From: an uncultured Sphingomonadales bacterium
Lineage (GTDB): Bacteria; Pseudomonadota; Alphaproteobacteria; Sphingomonadales; Sphingomonadaceae
Assembly (NCBI GenBank): GCA_903839675.1
Contig: CAIMDB010000035.1
Coordinates: 180,975 to 238,040, forward strand
DNA length: 57,066 bases
Reading direction: 5' to 3'
The notes beneath the pieces were generated by a model. The model was not told the DNA's origin. It did not search any database and saw only the letters and a program-made list of their open reading frames with translations. Positions 18,678 through 27,885 of the stretch are shown here, in pieces; the stretch's first letter is position 1, and each line of letters opens with the position of its first letter. Both the position numbers and the translations under genes were made by a program.

Positions 18678-20767
18678 AACGGGTCGCAACTGGCCTCATG
18701 CTCGCACTGGCGGCCTATGCGCCGGTGATCGCGCAGACCACGCTCAACCTGCGTGACGCAGATGTGCGGGCCTTCATTCAAGACGCCTCGCGCGTGACGG
18801 GACGCAACTTCATCATCGATGGCCGCGTGCAGGGCAAGGTGACCGTCGTGTCTGACCGGCCGCTGTCGCGCTCCGAATATTTTGAGGTGTTCCTGTCCAC
18901 GTTGCGCGCCAATGGTCTTGTCGCTATTCCGACGTCGAATGGCGCTTACCGCATCCAGCCTGCTGAGACAGCGGCTGCCCAGCCGGGCAAGATCGGCTTG
19001 TCTGGGGCTGCCCGCAACCAGTTCATCACCGAAGTCTTCCGCTTGCGGTCCATTGAGGCCTCCTCGGCGGTAGATACGCTGCGGCCGCTGGTCAGCCGTG
19101 AAGGGTCTGTCACGGCCAATCGCGGCGCCAATAGCCTTGTTGTCGCCGACTATGCCGACAATATCCGGCGCATCCGGTCCCTCCTCCAGCGGATCGATTC
19201 CGATGGCGCCTCCACCGAACTGATCGCGCTGAAGAACGCCAATGCGCGTGACCTCGCCACTTCGCTGCAGCAGCTTATCACGGGCAGCAGCGGTGGCGGG
19301 GAAAACGCCCGCGGCGGCGTCGCGATCGTCGCCATCGACAGCAGCAACTCGCTTGCCTTGCGTGGAGACCGGGGCACTGTCTCCCGCTTTGCCGCCATCG
19401 CCCGTGATCTCGATAAGCGCGCCGCAAGCGGTGCCGAAGTGCGCGTCATCTGGCTCCAGCATGCCGACGCGGCCAAGCTCCTGCCCGTGCTGCAGCAGCT
19501 TGTCGGCCAAGCGGCGATTTCAAGCGGCAGCGAAGGGTCCTCGACCGGTTCCACCGCATCAGCCACCCCCGCGGCCGCTGCAGTGGCGACACCCTCATCC
19601 GGAGGCCGCAACGCACCGGTCATTGCGCGCTATGAAGGCGCGAATGCCATCATCATTTCCGCACCGTCAGACATGCAGCGCACGCTGGGAGATGTCGTCC
19701 GCCAGTTGGACACACGGCGTGAACAGGTCCTGGTCGAAGCGATCATCGTTGAGATTTCGGACACCGCCGCACGCAAGCTGGGCGTCCAGTTCCTGCTCGG
19801 TGGAAAGCCGGGCAGCAACATCCCGTTTGCCGCAACCAACTACTCGAACGCCGCCCCCAATATTCTGACGATTGCAGGCGCTGTGGCGGCACGGGACCTG
19901 AACACAACGACCACCACGATCAACGGCAACACCACAACCACGACCACCAACAATCCGGTCAGCGATCAGCTGGCCCAAGCGGCGGTCAATTCGGTTTTGG
20001 GGGCCGCAGGCGCCTTTGGCGGCTTTGCGACCAATGTCGGCAATAACGGCATTTTCGGTGCCATCATCAATGCCGTCCAGCAGGATAACAAGTCCAACAT
20101 CCTCTCGACACCATCGGTCGTCACGCTCGACAACCAAGAGGCGAAAATCCTTGTCGGGCAGGAAGTACCGATTACGACCGGCGAAAAGCTCGGCGGCAAT
20201 TTCGACAATGCCTTCCGCACCGTGCAGCGCCAAAATGTCGGCATCCAGCTTGAGGTGAAGCCGCAGGTCAATGAAGGCGACGCCATCAAGCTGTTCATCC
20301 GGCAGGAAGTCAGCTCGATTGCCGGGCCGGTGACCAACAATGGCAGTGACCTCATCCTCAACAAGCGGGAAATCCAGACGACCGTGACCGTCGATGACGG
20401 GCAGATCGTCGCGTTGGGTGGCCTGTTGGATGACAATGAACGCCGCACGATCGAGAAGATCCCCTTGCTCGGCGACATTCCGGGGCTGGGCCAGCTCTTC
20501 CGGTCGCGCGCCAAATCGCGTGAGAAGACCAATTTGATGGTCTTCATCCGTCCGACCATCCTGCGCAATGCCGAAGATGCTCGGAAGCTTGCCGAGCGTC
20601 GCTATGGCTATATCCGCGACCAGCAACTCCTGCTGCGCCCCAATGAGGAGCCGAGCCTCGACGAGCTGGTCCGCGACTATATGGGGGCGGAGCTTCCTCT
20701 CCCGGCGCCTGCCGCGACTGAAGCTGCCCCTGCCGCGCCACCGGCCGCAGAAGGGCCAAAAAATTGA
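18674..20767 (+). CDS. gspD: Type II secretion secretin GspD
   Basis: Outer-membrane secretin, 697 residues, forming the exit channel. A signal peptide (MKRVATGLMLALAAYAPVIAQ) precedes the N0 domain (LNLRDADVRAFIQDASRVTG). N1-N3 domains follow (EVFRLRSIEASSAVDTLRPL; ELIALKNANARDLATSLQQL; RVIWLQHADAAKLLPVLQQL), with a Ser/Thr/Ala-rich loop near residues 280-310. The C-terminal secretin domain has VLVEAIIVEISD, LSTPSVVTLDNQEAKILVGQ and VALGGLLDDNE. A Thr/Asn-rich insert (TTTTT pattern) lies near residue 420. No S-domain or pilotin-binding tail is obvious. AAGGA precedes the ATG; the gene overlaps gspC and gspE by 4 bases each. Confidence 0.96.
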   Translation: MKRVATGLMLALAAYAPVIAQTTLNLRDADVRAFIQDASRVTGRNFIIDGRVQGKVTVVSDRPLSRSEYFEVFLSTLRANGLVAIPTSNGAYRIQPAETAAAQPGKIGLSGAARNQFITEVFRLRSIEASSAVDTLRPLVSREGSVTANRGANSLVVADYADNIRRIRSLLQRIDSDGASTELIALKNANARDLATSLQQLITGSSGGGENARGGVAIVAIDSSNSLALRGDRGTVSRFAAIARDLDKRAASGAEVRVIWLQHADAAKLLPVLQQLVGQAAISSGSEGSSTGSTASATPAAAAVATPSSGGRNAPVIARYEGANAIIISAPSDMQRTLGDVVRQLDTRREQVLVEAIIVEISDTAARKLGVQFLLGGKPGSNIPFAATNYSNAAPNILTIAGAVAARDLNTTTTTINGNTTTTTTNNPVSDQLAQAAVNSVLGAAGAFGGFATNVGNNGIFGAIINAVQQDNKSNILSTPSVVTLDNQEAKILVGQEVPITTGEKLGGNFDNAFRTVQRQNVGIQLEVKPQVNEGDAIKLFIRQEVSSIAGPVTNNGSDLILNKREIQTTVTVDDGQIVALGGLLDDNERRTIEKIPLLGDIPGLGQLFRSRAKSREKTNLMVFIRPTILRNAEDARKLAERRYGYIRDQQLLLRPNEEPSLDELVRDYMGAELPLPAPAATEAAPAAPPAAEGPKN

Positions 20768-22275
20768 CCGAACAGGTCCCCATTGAAGCAAGCGCGGTGG
20801 ACACACTTGTCCTGCCCTATGCCTTTGTGCGCAAACATGGGGTCCTCCTCCAAGACGGCGCCGAAGGCAGCTTGCGGGTCTTAATGCGTCCCGGCGCCGA
20901 TGCCCGCGCTTTGCCGGAACTGCGCCGTTGGCTTCAGCGCCCGTTTTCGGTTGAACCGACCAGCGACGAACTTTTCGATGATCAATTGTCGCGCACCTAT
21001 GCGCTGGACGGCTCAACAGCCGCTGCCGCTGGAGAATTCGGCGCGGAAGAAGAGAGCGATCTGTTCGTCGGCGGCATGCCCTCGGCAGATGATCTGCTCG
21101 ATACCGCAGACGATGCCCCTGTCATTCGCCTGATCAACGGCATGATTGCAGAGGCGGTGCGACAGGGCGTGTCCGACGTTCATGTCGAGCCCTTTGAATC
21201 CGCGCTTGTCGTGCGGATGCGCATCGACGGATTGTTGCGTGAAGCGCTGCGTCTGCCGGCCCATGTCGCGCCTGTTGTTGTCAGCCGCATCAAGGTGATG
21301 GCGCGCCTCGACATTGCCGAACGGCGCATCCCGCAGGATGGCCGCATTTCGCTGACACTGGGCGGAAAGCAACTCGACGTGCGTGTCTCGACGCTTCCGG
21401 CCCGCGCCGGGGAACGGGTCGTGCTGCGTATCCTCGACAAGGACAATGCCGCCATGGGCCTGGATGAGCTGGGCATGGATCCGGCCAGCCTTGCGGTCTT
21501 TCGCGGTGCCCTGTCGGACCCCAATGGCATTGTGCTGGTCACTGGCCCCACCGGGTCGGGTAAGACAACATCGCTCTATGCCGGCTTGCGCCTTCTCAAC
21601 AATGGATCGCGCAACATCCTGACGGTGGAAGACCCCGTGGAATATGCCATTGAAGGCGTCGGCCAGACACAGGTGAATGCCAAGGTCGGCATGACCTTTG
21701 CCGCAGGCTTGCGCGCCATTTTGCGGCAGGACCCGGATGTCGTCATGATCGGGGAAATCCGTGACCGGGAAACAGCGGAAATTGCCGTGCAGGCCTCGCT
21801 GACCGGCCACCTCGTTCTGTCCACGGTGCACACCAATGATGCCATCGGCGCGATCACCCGCCTGCGCGATATGAAGGTGGAGCCTTTTCTGCTCGCCTCC
21901 ACATTGCGCGCGGTGCTGGCGCAGCGCCTTGTCCGGCGTTTGTGCGCCCATTGCCGGGTCGAACATGCGGCCACCGATGCCAACCGCCAACTGCCCGGCC
22001 TGAATGCAGAGCGCATCTTTGAACCCGGCGGCTGCGCCCAGTGCAATGACACCGGCTTTAAGGGCCGCGTCGGCGTTTACGAAGCGATCCGCATCGATGA
22101 CAGCATCCGCCAGATGATCAACGACGGATCAGATGAGGACCGCATTTCGCGCCATGTTTTTGCGAACGCCCCCACCTTGTCCCAATCGGTGCTCGGCCTC
22201 GTGCGCGACGGCGTCACCACCGCGGAAGAAGCCATCCGCGTTTCTCGTCAGGATGCGGGCAGTGAGCAGCTTTGA
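20764..22275 (+). CDS. gspE: Type II secretion ATPase GspE
   Basis: Cytoplasmic hexameric ATPase (503 residues) that powers pseudopilus assembly. Visible motifs are Walker A GPTGSGKT at 261-268, the Asp box around LTVEDPVEY, Walker B-type DVVMIGEIRD at 325-334, and the His box TGHLVLSTVHTNDA. A tetracysteine zinc site, Cys394-x2-Cys397 and Cys424-x2-Cys427, is also present. The N-terminal 100 residues hold the domain that contacts GspL. Translation begins at TTG (20764), embedded in the gspD stop (TTGA), a rare start that points to coupling-dependent translation. Confidence 0.96.
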   Translation: MTEQVPIEASAVDTLVLPYAFVRKHGVLLQDGAEGSLRVLMRPGADARALPELRRWLQRPFSVEPTSDELFDDQLSRTYALDGSTAAAAGEFGAEEESDLFVGGMPSADDLLDTADDAPVIRLINGMIAEAVRQGVSDVHVEPFESALVVRMRIDGLLREALRLPAHVAPVVVSRIKVMARLDIAERRIPQDGRISLTLGGKQLDVRVSTLPARAGERVVLRILDKDNAAMGLDELGMDPASLAVFRGALSDPNGIVLVTGPTGSGKTTSLYAGLRLLNNGSRNILTVEDPVEYAIEGVGQTQVNAKVGMTFAAGLRAILRQDPDVVMIGEIRDRETAEIAVQASLTGHLVLSTVHTNDAIGAITRLRDMKVEPFLLASTLRAVLAQRLVRRLCAHCRVEHAATDANRQLPGLNAERIFEPGGCAQCNDTGFKGRVGVYEAIRIDDSIRQMINDGSDEDRISRHVFANAPTLSQSVLGLVRDGVTTAEEAIRVSRQDAGSEQL

Positions 22276-23488
22276 TTACGCCGCGATTGACGCGTCCGGG
22301 CGTGAACGGCGCGGTACAATAGACGCAGAGGACGCGCGGGCCGCCCGCGACCTCCTCCAACGCCGCAATCTTTACCCCGTTGAAGTCACTCATTCGACCG
22401 GACGGACAGCGGCACGCATGCCCCTGTTTTCGCTCGCACGCTTCAAGCAGCGCAAGATGTCAGCGCAACAGCTCACCTTGTTCACGCGGCAGCTGTCGAC
22501 CCTCTGCGCGGTCTCTCCGCTGGAAGAAGCGCTGCGCACCATCGTGCGGCAGACCGAGCAGGACCATGTCCGCCAGATTGCAAGCGACGTGCATGGCGGT
22601 GTGTTTGAAGGCTTGCGCCTTGCCGAGGCGATGGCGCGCGCACCCCGCAGCTTCCCACCCCTCTTCCGTGCGATGGTGTCTGCAGGCGAAGCCGCAGGAA
22701 CCCTGCCCCAGATCCTTGACCGGCTGGCAGATCTTCAGGAACGGCAGGCCGAAGTGCGCGGACGGATTACAGCGGCACTGGCCTATCCCATCGTCCTGAC
22801 CGTGGTCGCGATGATCGTCGTGTTCGCGCTCATGGTCTGGGTCGTGCCCCGCATCGTTGAGCAGTTTGACAATGTCGGCCAGCAATTGCCGCTGCTGACC
22901 CGGATCATCATTTCGCTTTCAGGTTTTCTGGCAAGCTGGTGGCCCCTCATTCTCGCGGTGCTTTTGGGCGGCGCTCTTTTTGGGGGGCATGCCCTGCGGC
23001 AACCCGAGACGCGCCTCCGGTTTGACCGCGCCATCCTGCGGTTTCCTCTGGTGGGCAAGCTCATCCGCGATCTGCACGCAGCGCGGATGGCGCGCACCTT
23101 GGCAACGATGGTCGCCAGCCGCCTCCCCCTTCTCGAGGGCCTTCTATTGACCGGCCAGACCGTCAATAACCGCGCGCTGCGTGTTGCAACGCAGGACATT
23201 GCGGAGTCTGTGCGCAGCGGCGGCAGCCTGTCGGCTGCACTGAAGCGCGCAGGTGTCTTTCCGCCGCTTTTGGTCTATCTGACGGCGTCGGGCGAAAGCT
23301 CAGGCCAGCTGGATCAGATGCTGGAACGGTCAGCCGATTATCTCGAGCGCGAATTTGATCGCTTCACGGCGACCGCGCTCTCGCTCCTCGAACCTGCTAT
23401 CATCGTGATCATGGGCTGCGTCGTGGCGCTGATCGTGCTCGCGATCCTGCTTCCCATCCTTCAGATCGAAACGCTTGCTGCTGCTTGA
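22253..23488 (+). CDS. gspF: Type II secretion platform protein GspF
   Basis: Polytopic inner-membrane protein of about 411 residues that couples GspE to the pseudopilus. Two repeated GspF cytoplasmic domains are visible (QLTLFTRQLSTLCAVSPLEEAL...; RMARTLATMVASRLPLLEGL...). Each is followed by membrane segments, with the last near the C-terminus (IIVIMGCVVALIVLAILLPI). The ATG at 22253 overlaps gspE by 23 bases; a GTG at 22262 would give MSSFDYAAIDASG, closer to the usual family start, so the exact start is uncertain by three codons. Confidence 0.94.
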   Translation: MRAVSSFDYAAIDASGRERRGTIDAEDARAARDLLQRRNLYPVEVTHSTGRTAARMPLFSLARFKQRKMSAQQLTLFTRQLSTLCAVSPLEEALRTIVRQTEQDHVRQIASDVHGGVFEGLRLAEAMARAPRSFPPLFRAMVSAGEAAGTLPQILDRLADLQERQAEVRGRITAALAYPIVLTVVAMIVVFALMVWVVPRIVEQFDNVGQQLPLLTRIIISLSGFLASWWPLILAVLLGGALFGGHALRQPETRLRFDRAILRFPLVGKLIRDLHAARMARTLATMVASRLPLLEGLLLTGQTVNNRALRVATQDIAESVRSGGSLSAALKRAGVFPPLLVYLTASGESSGQLDQMLERSADYLEREFDRFTATALSLLEPAIIVIMGCVVALIVLAILLPILQIETLAAA

Positions 23489-23497
23489 AAGGCTGAC

Positions 23498-23941
23498 ATG
23501 AAACACAAACCCCTCCCCGCTGCAGAAACGGATCAGGACAATGAAGACGGCTTCAGCCTCGTCGAATTGCTGGTCGTCATTGTTATCCTCGGCCTCTTGG
23601 CCACCGTCGTCATGATCAACGTCTTGCCGAGCCAAGACAAGGCGATGCAGAGCAAGGCCAAGGCCGATATCGCAACGCTGAGCCAAGCCGTTGAGATGTA
23701 CCGCCTGAACACCTTGCGCTATCCGGACGGAGCCGAAGGCCTCAATGCCTTGCTCGGCGGGACGAGCACGGCGCCGGGCGGCACAGGCGGCTATATCCGC
23801 AAGCTCCCCAAGGACCCTTGGGGCAAGGACTACCAATACCGCCTGCCCGGCCAGCATGGCGCCTTTGATGTCTATTCCTTCGGGGCCGACGGTGCCGAAG
23901 GCGGCGAAGGCGACGCGGCTGACATCGGCAGCTGGCAGTAA
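23498..23941 (+). CDS. gspG: Major pseudopilin GspG
   Basis: Main subunit of the type II secretion pseudopilus, 147 residues. The prepilin site is Gly18-Phe19, followed by SLVELLVVIVILGLLATVV with Glu at position +5. The prepeptide (18 residues, acidic) is longer than usual. The C-terminal part has the GspG pattern LNTLRYPDGAEGLNAL, YIRKLPKDPWGKDYQYR and DVYSFGADGAEGGEGDAADI, which contains the calcium-binding loop. It is a substrate of the prepilin peptidase at 12284. It lies 9 bases after gspF, so it is not overlapped, in keeping with higher expression of the major subunit. Confidence 0.96.
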   Translation: MKHKPLPAAETDQDNEDGFSLVELLVVIVILGLLATVVMINVLPSQDKAMQSKAKADIATLSQAVEMYRLNTLRYPDGAEGLNALLGGTSTAPGGTGGYIRKLPKDPWGKDYQYRLPGQHGAFDVYSFGADGAEGGEGDAADIGSWQ

Positions 23942-23958
23942 CGGACCAGTCCTCGCAC

Positions 23959-24432
23959 ATGATCCGCAGATCGGCACCCCATGAGACACCAGAGGACCAA
24001 CAGGGATTTACCCTGGTGGAACTGATGGTCGTGGTGGCCATATTGGGCGTCGCGACAACGGCGGTCGCGCTCAACATGCGCGACCCCGCAGGTTCGGTGC
24101 GGAACGAAGCGGAGGCCTTTGCGGCGCGGACCTCAGCCTTGCGGGATGCCGCGATCATCGAGGGCCGCGACATGGCTGTTGCCATTGGGCCGCAAAGCTA
24201 CCGGTTCGAACGGCGGCTGGATGGCCGTTGGATGGCCATGACCGAAAAGCCGTTCGCGCCGGTGCGCTGGGATGAAAAAACGCGAGCCAATACAGCCGCC
24301 AATGGGGACTTACGGATCGTATTTGATCCCACCGGCCTGCCCAGTGAACCGGCGAAGGTGTCCCTCTTGCACAATGACACCGCCATTGGCGTGTCGATTG
24401 ATGCCGAAGGCGCGGTCCATGTCGGATCGTGA
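23959..24432 (+). CDS. gspH: Minor pseudopilin GspH
   Basis: Minor pseudopilin of 157 residues. The prepilin cleavage site is Gly16-Phe17 followed by TLVELMVVVAILGVATTAV (Glu at +5). The remainder is short and beta-rich (FERRLDGRWMAM, LRIVFDPTGLPS), as expected for GspH, which joins GspI, J and K at the pseudopilus tip. It begins 17 bases after gspG and overlaps gspI by 14 bases. Confidence 0.88.
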   Translation: MIRRSAPHETPEDQQGFTLVELMVVVAILGVATTAVALNMRDPAGSVRNEAEAFAARTSALRDAAIIEGRDMAVAIGPQSYRFERRLDGRWMAMTEKPFAPVRWDEKTRANTAANGDLRIVFDPTGLPSEPAKVSLLHNDTAIGVSIDAEGAVHVGS

Positions 24433-24781
24433 GTCCGGCTTTACACTTATCGAAATGATGGTGGCGCTGGCCATCTTCAGTCTCGCCGCGCTCGCCCTGA
24501 TCCGGCTGAATGCAGCGACAGTGCGCACGTCAGCAGATGTCGCCACGCGGACCTTTGGGCAGATCGTGGCGCAGAACATTGCTGCGGAAACAATCACCGA
24601 TCCCGTAGCGCCGTCGGTTGGCCGTGCGGTTGGCACCACCGAAAATGGCGGCCGCAGCTGGATTTGGGCGCGCACAACAAGCCGCACGGCGGACCCGGCC
24701 CTTCTCCGCGTCGACGTCACAGTCACAGACCCCCAACGCCGCTTTGCTGGCGCCCTGACGGTCGTGCGGAAATCGAAATGA
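24419..24781 (+). CDS. gspI: Minor pseudopilin GspI
   Basis: A 120-residue minor pseudopilin. The start at 24419 gives a 7-residue leader ending Gly7-Phe8, followed by TLIEMMVALAIFSLAALAL with Glu at +5. The C-terminal half contains WIWARTTSRTADPALLRVDV, close to the GspI pattern. It overlaps gspH by 14 bases and gspJ by 4 bases. A longer reading upstream would run inside gspH and has no leader. Confidence 0.9.
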   Translation: MSDRESGFTLIEMMVALAIFSLAALALIRLNAATVRTSADVATRTFGQIVAQNIAAETITDPVAPSVGRAVGTTENGGRSWIWARTTSRTADPALLRVDVTVTDPQRRFAGALTVVRKSK

Positions 24782-25374
24782 CCGCCGCCACGCCTGAAAC
24801 GCAGGGCTTTACCCTTGTCGAGTTGGTCGTCGCGCTAGCGATTTTCGGCCTATTGGCCGCCGCGGGTACAAGCATGCTTGGCGCGGCCGTCTCCACACAG
24901 GCAGCCGTCGGCACGGCGCTGGGCAAGGTGGCCGGAGAGCGGCGCATTTCGGCGTTGCTACAGGCCGATCTGCAACAGGCCGTCGCACGCCCGACGCGCG
25001 ATGCCAATGGCCGACTAGAACCGGCCTTTGCCGGTCCCGGTGATGGGCGTTTGCTCTCCTATGTGCGGGCCGGCTGGTCGAACACGACCGACGCTTCAAG
25101 GGCGGAACTCCAGCGCGTGGACCTGCGCATGGAGGGCAACCGTCTGGTGCGCGCTGCCCGCCCCATGCTGGATGGCGCCGGGTCGGAAACGGAAATGACG
25201 CTGGCGCAGGACCTCGCCTCAGCAACGGTCCGGCTGCGAGATGCGAAGGGCCAATGGGGCGACGGCGCGACCAATGAAGATCCGACAGCCCTTCCCGTGG
25301 CCGCAGAGCTCACACTCGTCCAGCGTGACGGGGTATCCGTACGTCGCGTCTTTCTGGTCGGGGCAGGCGCATGA
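24778..25374 (+). CDS. gspJ: Minor pseudopilin GspJ
   Basis: A 198-residue minor pseudopilin. Starting at 24778 it has a 10-residue leader ending Gly10-Phe11, followed by TLVELVVALAIFGLLAAAG with Glu at +5. Family features include SALLQADLQQAVARPTRD and LSYVRAGWSN. It overlaps gspI and gspK by 4 bases each. In the tip complex GspJ contacts GspI and GspK. Confidence 0.92.
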   Translation: MTAATPETQGFTLVELVVALAIFGLLAAAGTSMLGAAVSTQAAVGTALGKVAGERRISALLQADLQQAVARPTRDANGRLEPAFAGPGDGRLLSYVRAGWSNTTDASRAELQRVDLRMEGNRLVRAARPMLDGAGSETEMTLAQDLASATVRLRDAKGQWGDGATNEDPTALPVAAELTLVQRDGVSVRRVFLVGAGA

Positions 25375-26357
25375 TCGGCGAGAGCAAAACCGATCGGGGC
25401 AAAGAAGAAGGCGCCGCCCTCCTGACGGTGCTGTTGCTGGTCGCCGTCATATCCGTCCTCGCCATGTCGGCACTGGACAAGCTGACGATTGCGACGCGCC
25501 TTGCCGGAAACATGTCGGCGATGGACCAGTCCCGCGCTTATGCGCAGGCCGGTGAACTGGTCGCGGCCTCCCGCATTGCCAGCATCGCGCAGGCATCGCC
25601 GGGGCGCACAACCTTGGCCGGTGGCTGGATGGGCAAACCCATGCCCTTTCCCATCGATGGCGGCACCGCCACGGTGACGCTGCGTGATGCCGGAAACTGC
25701 TTCAACCTGAACTCGCTTGTCATAGGCGGCGGGGAAGGCGGCTATACCGCGCGGCCTGCCGCGATCGTGCAGTTTGAAGGCCTGATGGTCGCCATCGGTA
25801 TCGCCAGACCGACCGCACGCCGGATTTCGCTGGCCGCGACCGACTGGATCGATAGCGATACCCAGCCGCTGCCCGGTGGGGCGGAAGATGAGAGTTATGA
25901 CGGTTATCGCACCGGCAATACGCTGATGGCCGACGCCAGCGAGTTGCGGGCCGTCGCGGGTGTTTCGCCTGAGGTCTTTACAGCCTTACGCCCCTGGATC
26001 TGCGCCCTTCCCGATACGGAATTGTCGCCACTCAACGTCAATACGTTGACCGAGAAGCAGTTTCCCTTGCTGATGATGCTGTTGCCGGGCCAATTGCCCG
26101 ATGCCTCTGCCCGCAAGCTCATCGCGGAGCGGCCCGCCGATGGCTATTCGAGCATGGTTGATTTCTGGAAGCTACCGGCACTGGGCGGGGTTACACCCGC
26201 GGCGGAAGTGCTCGGCCAGCCACAATTGCGGACGACCTGGTTTGATTTGGCTATTGCGATCGAACTGGGCGGCATCCAATTCCGTCAGTCCAGCTTGCTG
26301 GATGGCCGGATGCAGGTCATCAAAACCGTCCGGCGAAGTTTTGGGGGAAATTCGTGA
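25371..26357 (+). CDS. gspK: Minor pseudopilin GspK
   Basis: The largest minor pseudopilin, 328 residues, capping the pseudopilus. The leader ends Gly14-Ala15 and is followed by ALLTVLLLVAVISVLAMS. The usual Glu at +5 is replaced by a hydrophobic residue, which is normal for GspK. The globular part includes the two helical repeats typical of the family (ELRAVAGVSPEVFTAL; LNVNTLTEKQFPLLMMLLPG) and DWIDSDTQPLPGGAED, which matches a GspK loop. It overlaps gspJ and gspL by 4 bases each. Confidence 0.94.
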   Translation: MIGESKTDRGKEEGAALLTVLLLVAVISVLAMSALDKLTIATRLAGNMSAMDQSRAYAQAGELVAASRIASIAQASPGRTTLAGGWMGKPMPFPIDGGTATVTLRDAGNCFNLNSLVIGGGEGGYTARPAAIVQFEGLMVAIGIARPTARRISLAATDWIDSDTQPLPGGAEDESYDGYRTGNTLMADASELRAVAGVSPEVFTALRPWICALPDTELSPLNVNTLTEKQFPLLMMLLPGQLPDASARKLIAERPADGYSSMVDFWKLPALGGVTPAAEVLGQPQLRTTWFDLAIAIELGGIQFRQSSLLDGRMQVIKTVRRSFGGNS

Positions 26358-27412
26358 CAGAGTATACGGGACTGGTTCTCTTAGCTGGAGAACAGACGCG
26401 CTGGTGGCGCTTTACGGACGGCGCGCCGGTCGCATCCGGCACCGGCTTGCCCGAACGTGCCGAGAATGAAGCGGTCGCGGCCATTTATCCGGCAGCTGAA
26501 ACGACGCTCTTCATGGGCCTTGGTGCCGGGCTACCGCGCGCTCAGGCGGTCGCCATTGGCCAACGCATGGCAGCAGACAGTGTCCTTGCCGCGCCTGAGG
26601 ACCTGCATTTTGCAGCGGGTGCCCATATCGCTGTTGTTGACCGCCACCGCTTCGCCGCTTGGCTGGCAGACCTGACAGAGGCGGGCCTCGCGCCTGCACC
26701 GATCATTCCGGCACAGCTTGTTCCGGCGGCTGTGGAACAGGGCTTTGTCCGCATGGCCGTGGGCGAAGAAACGGTGCTGCGGAGCAGCGACCTCGCCTTC
26801 CTATCGGACCCCGCCTATGACGAGGTTCTGATTGCCAACCAGCATGTTGAGCAGCTGTCCGAGGAAGATGAGGTCCTCCAGCTGGCCCGTGCGGTGGTGG
26901 CCGCCGAGGTTGATCTGCGGCAGGGGGCCTTTGCGCCCGCCCGCTCTTGGGGATCAACGCGACGCTTTGCCCAGATATGCGGCGTCCTTGTCAGCCTCAT
27001 CTTGCTGGCGACCGTTCTCACCCCGTTGATGCTTGCCGTGCGCCTGCAACTGTCGGCAGCTCAGATTGACCGGACATCCGATGATCTTGCCCGCACCGTC
27101 GTCGCCGGGGAAGAATTGGAACCTCAGGCCGCGCTGGAACGACGACTGACGGCACTGCGCGGACCCGGCCTTGGCTTTAGCGCAACGGCGGCGGCGCTAC
27201 TGGATGCGGTGAAATCGACCAAGGGCAGTTCGCTCGCTGCGCTCACCTTCGATGCGCAGGGCGTTGCCAAGGCGACGGTACAGGCACCGAATGAGGCAGA
27301 CTTGCTAGCGATGGCAGACCGCATCCGGGCCGCTGGACTAGACGTTAACCGGGGGCCGACCAGCGTGACCAATGGCGCGCGCCGCACCGCATTTGAAGTG
27401 AGGGTGAAATGA
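26354..27412 (+). CDS. gspL: Type II secretion protein GspL
   Basis: A 352-residue bitopic inner-membrane protein that recruits GspE. The N-terminal part (about 1-205) is the actin-like cytoplasmic domain. One membrane segment follows near 212-235 (ICGVLVSLILLATVLTPLML), then a periplasmic ferredoxin-like domain. The start is GTG at 26354, overlapping the gspK stop (GTGA). Sequence conservation of GspL is low, so identification rests partly on its place between gspK and gspM. Confidence 0.88.
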   Translation: MTEYTGLVLLAGEQTRWWRFTDGAPVASGTGLPERAENEAVAAIYPAAETTLFMGLGAGLPRAQAVAIGQRMAADSVLAAPEDLHFAAGAHIAVVDRHRFAAWLADLTEAGLAPAPIIPAQLVPAAVEQGFVRMAVGEETVLRSSDLAFLSDPAYDEVLIANQHVEQLSEEDEVLQLARAVVAAEVDLRQGAFAPARSWGSTRRFAQICGVLVSLILLATVLTPLMLAVRLQLSAAQIDRTSDDLARTVVAGEELEPQAALERRLTALRGPGLGFSATAAALLDAVKSTKGSSLAALTFDAQGVAKATVQAPNEADLLAMADRIRAAGLDVNRGPTSVTNGARRTAFEVRVK

Positions 27413-27885
27413 TGGACGACCTGCGGGACTGGTGGCTTGGCCGGACGCCACGCGAACACATCCTTTTGCTGGTTCTTGCAGCCTTGGTTGCCGGAATGGT
27501 CGCTTGGCTGCTGATCTGGCGGCCGGTGAATGCTTATCTTGAAACGTCGCGAACGGTGCAGTCCGAGGCGCTCGATCGGCTGTCCCGCACACAGGCCATG
27601 GTCGCCGAGGCGAAGCGCATTGGCGCGGCGCCTGCCAGCAGCGGGCTGGATATCGGGGCGGTCATCACCCAATCGGCGATTGAGGCAGGCTTCACGCTCG
27701 CCAAGAACGAACAAGGCCAGCCCGGCCAATATCAGGTGGTCATCAGCGCGGCGAAAGCGCGCGCTCTATTTGCTTGGCTCGGCGGGCTTGAACGGCAGGG
27801 CGTGATTGCGCAGACCGCTTCTATTCGCGCCAACGGGGACGGCACCGTGACTTTTGATGCTGTCCTAAGGGCACGCGGCGCATGA
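27409..27885 (+). CDS. gspM: Type II secretion protein GspM
   Basis: A 158-residue inner-membrane protein partnering GspL. A short basic N-terminus (WWLGRTPREH) leads to one membrane segment at about 18-38 (ILLLVLAALVAGMVAWLLIW). A coiled segment and a small periplasmic domain follow. The start is at 27409 (overlapping gspL by 4 bases), with a second ATG three bases later. GspM sequences vary; the WW-x-R-x-PREH pattern and the position make the call safe. Confidence 0.9.
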   Translation: MMDDLRDWWLGRTPREHILLLVLAALVAGMVAWLLIWRPVNAYLETSRTVQSEALDRLSRTQAMVAEAKRIGAAPASSGLDIGAVITQSAIEAGFTLAKNEQGQPGQYQVVISAAKARALFAWLGGLERQGVIAQTASIRANGDGTVTFDAVLRARGA